Shown here piece after piece: positions 63,701 through 64,000 of a stretch of 64,000 nt of DNA. The position numbers and the translations under genes were made by a program. The notes under the pieces are model-generated. The model was not told where the DNA came from and ran no database searches. It worked only from the letters and a program-made list of their open reading frames with translations. The stretch lies in the NCBI GenBank assembly GCA_903926385.1, contig CAIYIS010000048.1, forward strand, positions 62,001 through 126,000, given 5' to 3'. Numbering within the stretch: the stretch's first letter is position 1; the number at the start of each line of letters is the position of its first letter. Source of the DNA: an uncultured Bacteroidota bacterium (GTDB lineage Bacteria > Bacteroidota > Bacteroidia > 2-12-FULL-35-15).

Positions 63701-64000
63701 AGGAGAAAATAAATACTGCGCCTCCAGTAAACAAATCGGAAACCGTAGTTGTTGATTCGGTAGAGGAGCCTAATACACGCGAACCTGTTGTAACTAATAC
63801 CACTCCTGTTGTTCCTGTTTCTGTGAAGCCAACTGTTAAACCGGTTATTAAACCGGAACCTGGAAATACAGACCAGACACCGGTAGCAAATTATATTGAA
63901 TCGAATCCGGTGATAGAACCTGTGCCACCGCTTGCTGATTCATCTAAACAAAAACTGATAAGCGCTATAGTAAAATATAATGAAATTAAGCCAGACTCCG
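57742..64000 (+). CDS. Giant TPR-PD40-coiled-coil-SPOR envelope protein, 3'-truncated
   Basis: Not in the ORF track because it runs off the window; I read it from the ATG at 57742 (MKKGIKYIFGILFIIAFSS). At least 2086 residues. Signal peptide 1-24. TPR region about 30-150 (KKEANRLFEEDDFAKAFPLF). PD40-type propeller segments about 215-340 (IFFSSYGDDASKGKDIYTIK; VLYFCSKGHNSMGGYDIFKS). Carboxypeptidase-regulatory-like domain about 350-435. Coiled coil about 550-790. Five homologous helical repeats start near 888, 1018, 1156, 1290 and 1423 (KKYQDELSxxxKIxxELERE). SPOR-like domains lie near 1586-1680 (YKVQIGAFAKPIPQGLFEGI) and 1803-1885 (YYTVQVGVFSQALAPAKVKS). The first three domains match the order in T9SS PorE, but the C-terminal part seen here differs. 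Probably periplasmic and peptidoglycan-associated. Confidence 0.85.
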   Translation, partial: MKKGIKYIFGILFIIAFSSTAVRGQQNFANEAEMKKEANRLFEEDDFAKAFPLFSQLASVYPKDPDYNYRLGVCMLFSFDDKEKPIRFLEYASSKPEVEKEVLYYLAKAYHLNYRFDDAIAKYKEYKKVASSAKAQKLQVDRQIEMCKNGKLLLRNLSDLMVTDKKEMSREDFFRAYDVTGLSGKLLVKPEDKPFKTSLDKKKKESSVIFSATTNTQIFFSSYGDDASKGKDIYTIKRKDNGEWTTPQSVGAPINTEYDEDFPFLHPNGKVLYFCSKGHNSMGGYDIFKSAWNETTFTWGTPVNMDFPINTPDDDILYVTDFYEKQAYFASARSSTTGKIEVYHINVDRKPIDLTFINGTVIKAPEDRTLDLKIVVKDLNNNSIVGIYNSSPTDGTYSMKLPNGGKYLFTIESPSLATQSEVIVLPIQHEFKPIAQEISLAPKKDKLIVKTILEGGGDDSNIMLASNFFKEKARMEVNASESNFGTTSKQYGTTDQVQNLYPTGSAMATNAPKSTTPTAAKPPKPKLSNIDLVRIAKEDTKDILNAAKDAKEQADIALNHANQKNQMAETKTKEVSQLLLDASKASDISKKQAIIAQANEKNAVAQQLNEETVAAFNLAKKLELSAASKQKEADLSKLYAADLEAAVNSPNAEEAISKLEAQQKKMETMSKENSEKGSITESLKRDQENKEKELAKAQRAVTDKKQEMADNETILTSLKADLAKAKKDDLKQGLTKQIAELTDDNKNLEKELSQKVARADQLDKENEGIKSQMALVKTVLAESKTSTSESAAATVANIDKTKLEQKVSDLAKTTTENTNTITVVTNNPNAVITPPSNMANNTVVNNTVNKTEVVAPPVTNKTETIPVNNTNITPVATNNAAKIISTESFNKKYQDELSATAKITVELEREQAKADVLKNWTKALDGYVTEQKDGLKNTTVEQEKIVYTKNIADAEVVSKDLKTQNETAIAKVDTIKKQQAALAAASAASASNPTAANVQPNTNQTTVKNNSNTVTIANISKKYEDDLISKNKITAEIEREQAKSEVYKAWNIAVGDYIVKQKEYLGKTTDAQEKTQATKNIADAQKVSDDVKAKTESSLAKVELLKKQQADMLAAKNAATNATTNPEVKNTNSTQPAVANNTTPMVTANSSKPVAVETINKKYQDELAEKNKITNELEREQAKTEVLKSWNKAVDDNLAKQNEILKTTSNPEEKKLYAKSIEDAAAISKDLKSQTTASVAKVETLKNNNTSGTIAASNEKTTSNTIEPKTNTTVVTPAVEKPKPTAVALSYISSKYEEQLSVSNKIDDELKREQSKLEIYKNWKKEIDANLIKQRADLAVITDIKEKNTCSENIKNAEKKSGELANQTNQSVAKCDELKKQQDAIALVNLAKAANATKQPETANNNPNTNATQPVKTTENSLAVLNKKYSDELSSADKIMDELKKEEAKTEVLSNWNKAVKDDIAKQKTDLNTTSNPDDKKIATQIIADAEKFSKELTEQTKQKNAKVETLKKEQNAVATTNVNKNKSENPSSANKTENNNSTASQPGNGSNAVVSAPAVNDVFETKKSATYTENKPIPLDEKIPEGLVYKVQIGAFAKPIPQGLFEGIKPITGETTKNGYIRYSAGMFAKLSSAQGAKDQIVGCGYKDAFVVAFYNGKRITMAEAFTINNAQHGTENTPVVASDANVKSENSNVASENATSANHSENASTNIISSVNSSQPVVNNVQPTVTNMKSAVAANQSVNAQPPLANNQPVKEKEPVAVVNNKQTEVNNKQTEVNIKQTEVTTAKEKGSQPSVAAVAVYYTVQVGVFSQALAPAKVKSLSEVSTETTPNGYLRYNSGNYSNFKQAEKARGSVSDAGFKDAFVTAYRDGKRISMTEARQAELPGSNIALSPAVSQVSPAVATTEQKQMTITEMVKDNKQANATVQPPVATNATPTVVKEQPVVVKEPTIAPNEQRVEVKEQPPVTKEQSVAANTEKSNPEVIQEKINTAPPVNKSETVVVDSVEEPNTREPVVTNTTPVVPVSVKPTVKPVIKPEPGNTDQTPVANYIESNPVIEPVPPLADSSKQKLISAIVKYNEIKPDS

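Noticed and set aside
62869-63803. Minus-strand ORFs of 79-92 residues near the window end
   Set aside because: Antisense shadows of the low-complexity linkers in the final giant gene.

Overview
The window is a chromosomal segment of a Bacteroidota bacterium. The grounds are AT-rich DNA, three proteins with type IX secretion (T9SS) C-terminal sorting domains, a PorD-type gene, a BamD/RpoZ/CoaBC/PorD/RecN/FabI gene order, and at least 22 exact matches to the Bacteroidota -7 promoter element TAnnTTTG placed just before gene starts. Genus cannot be fixed by eye. No tRNA, rRNA, prophage, CRISPR array or insertion sequence was recognised.

Layout. 1-2.6 kb: truncated pyrD, a secreted T9SS protein, a 48-residue membrane protein missed by the ORF track, a palindromic dispersed repeat and the first 21-bp tandem array. 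2.6-16.7 kb: one 4691-residue T9SS surface protein built of 21 Kre9/Knh1-like modules and 29 Ig-like modules. 17-18.4 kb: two damaged genes and one intact SRPBCC gene. 18.5-23.6 kb: a HEAT-like protein divergent from folK-dNK, an OmpA/TPR lipoprotein, a secreted protein and a SpoU methyltransferase. 23.6-28.7 kb: a membrane glycosyltransferase, the longest tandem array, an unknown cytoplasmic protein, a Tat-signal protein and a transglutaminase-like protein. 28.9-32.2 kb: thrS-infC-rpmI-rplT, with infC starting at ATA behind a strong Shine-Dalgarno. 32.9-36.5 kb: divergent cyanophycinase and cyanophycin synthetase. 36.6-42.7 kb: leftward run bamD-rpoZ-coaBC-porD-recN, then fabI. 42.8-50.7 kb: serine-palmitoyltransferase-like enzyme, two further tiny genes, two short arrays, polysaccharide deacetylase, glycosyltransferase, FabZ-like protein, thioredoxin-fold proteins and SCO. 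50.7-57.4 kb: lipoproteins, a UPF0316 membrane protein, a T9SS beta-propeller protein, another array and a beta-helix lipoprotein. 57.7-64 kb: an incomplete protein of more than 2086 residues with TPR, PD40, five coiled-coil repeats and two SPOR-like domains.

The most unusual signal is a set of six intergenic tandem arrays (2.2, 25.3, 32.4, 44.7, 44.9 and 55.8 kb). They differ in sequence, yet every one has a period of exactly 21 bp (one is 42 bp) with no indels. Functionally the window mixes housekeeping genes, a cyanophycin nitrogen/carbon store, sphingolipid-type lipid synthesis and a large investment in exported surface proteins.
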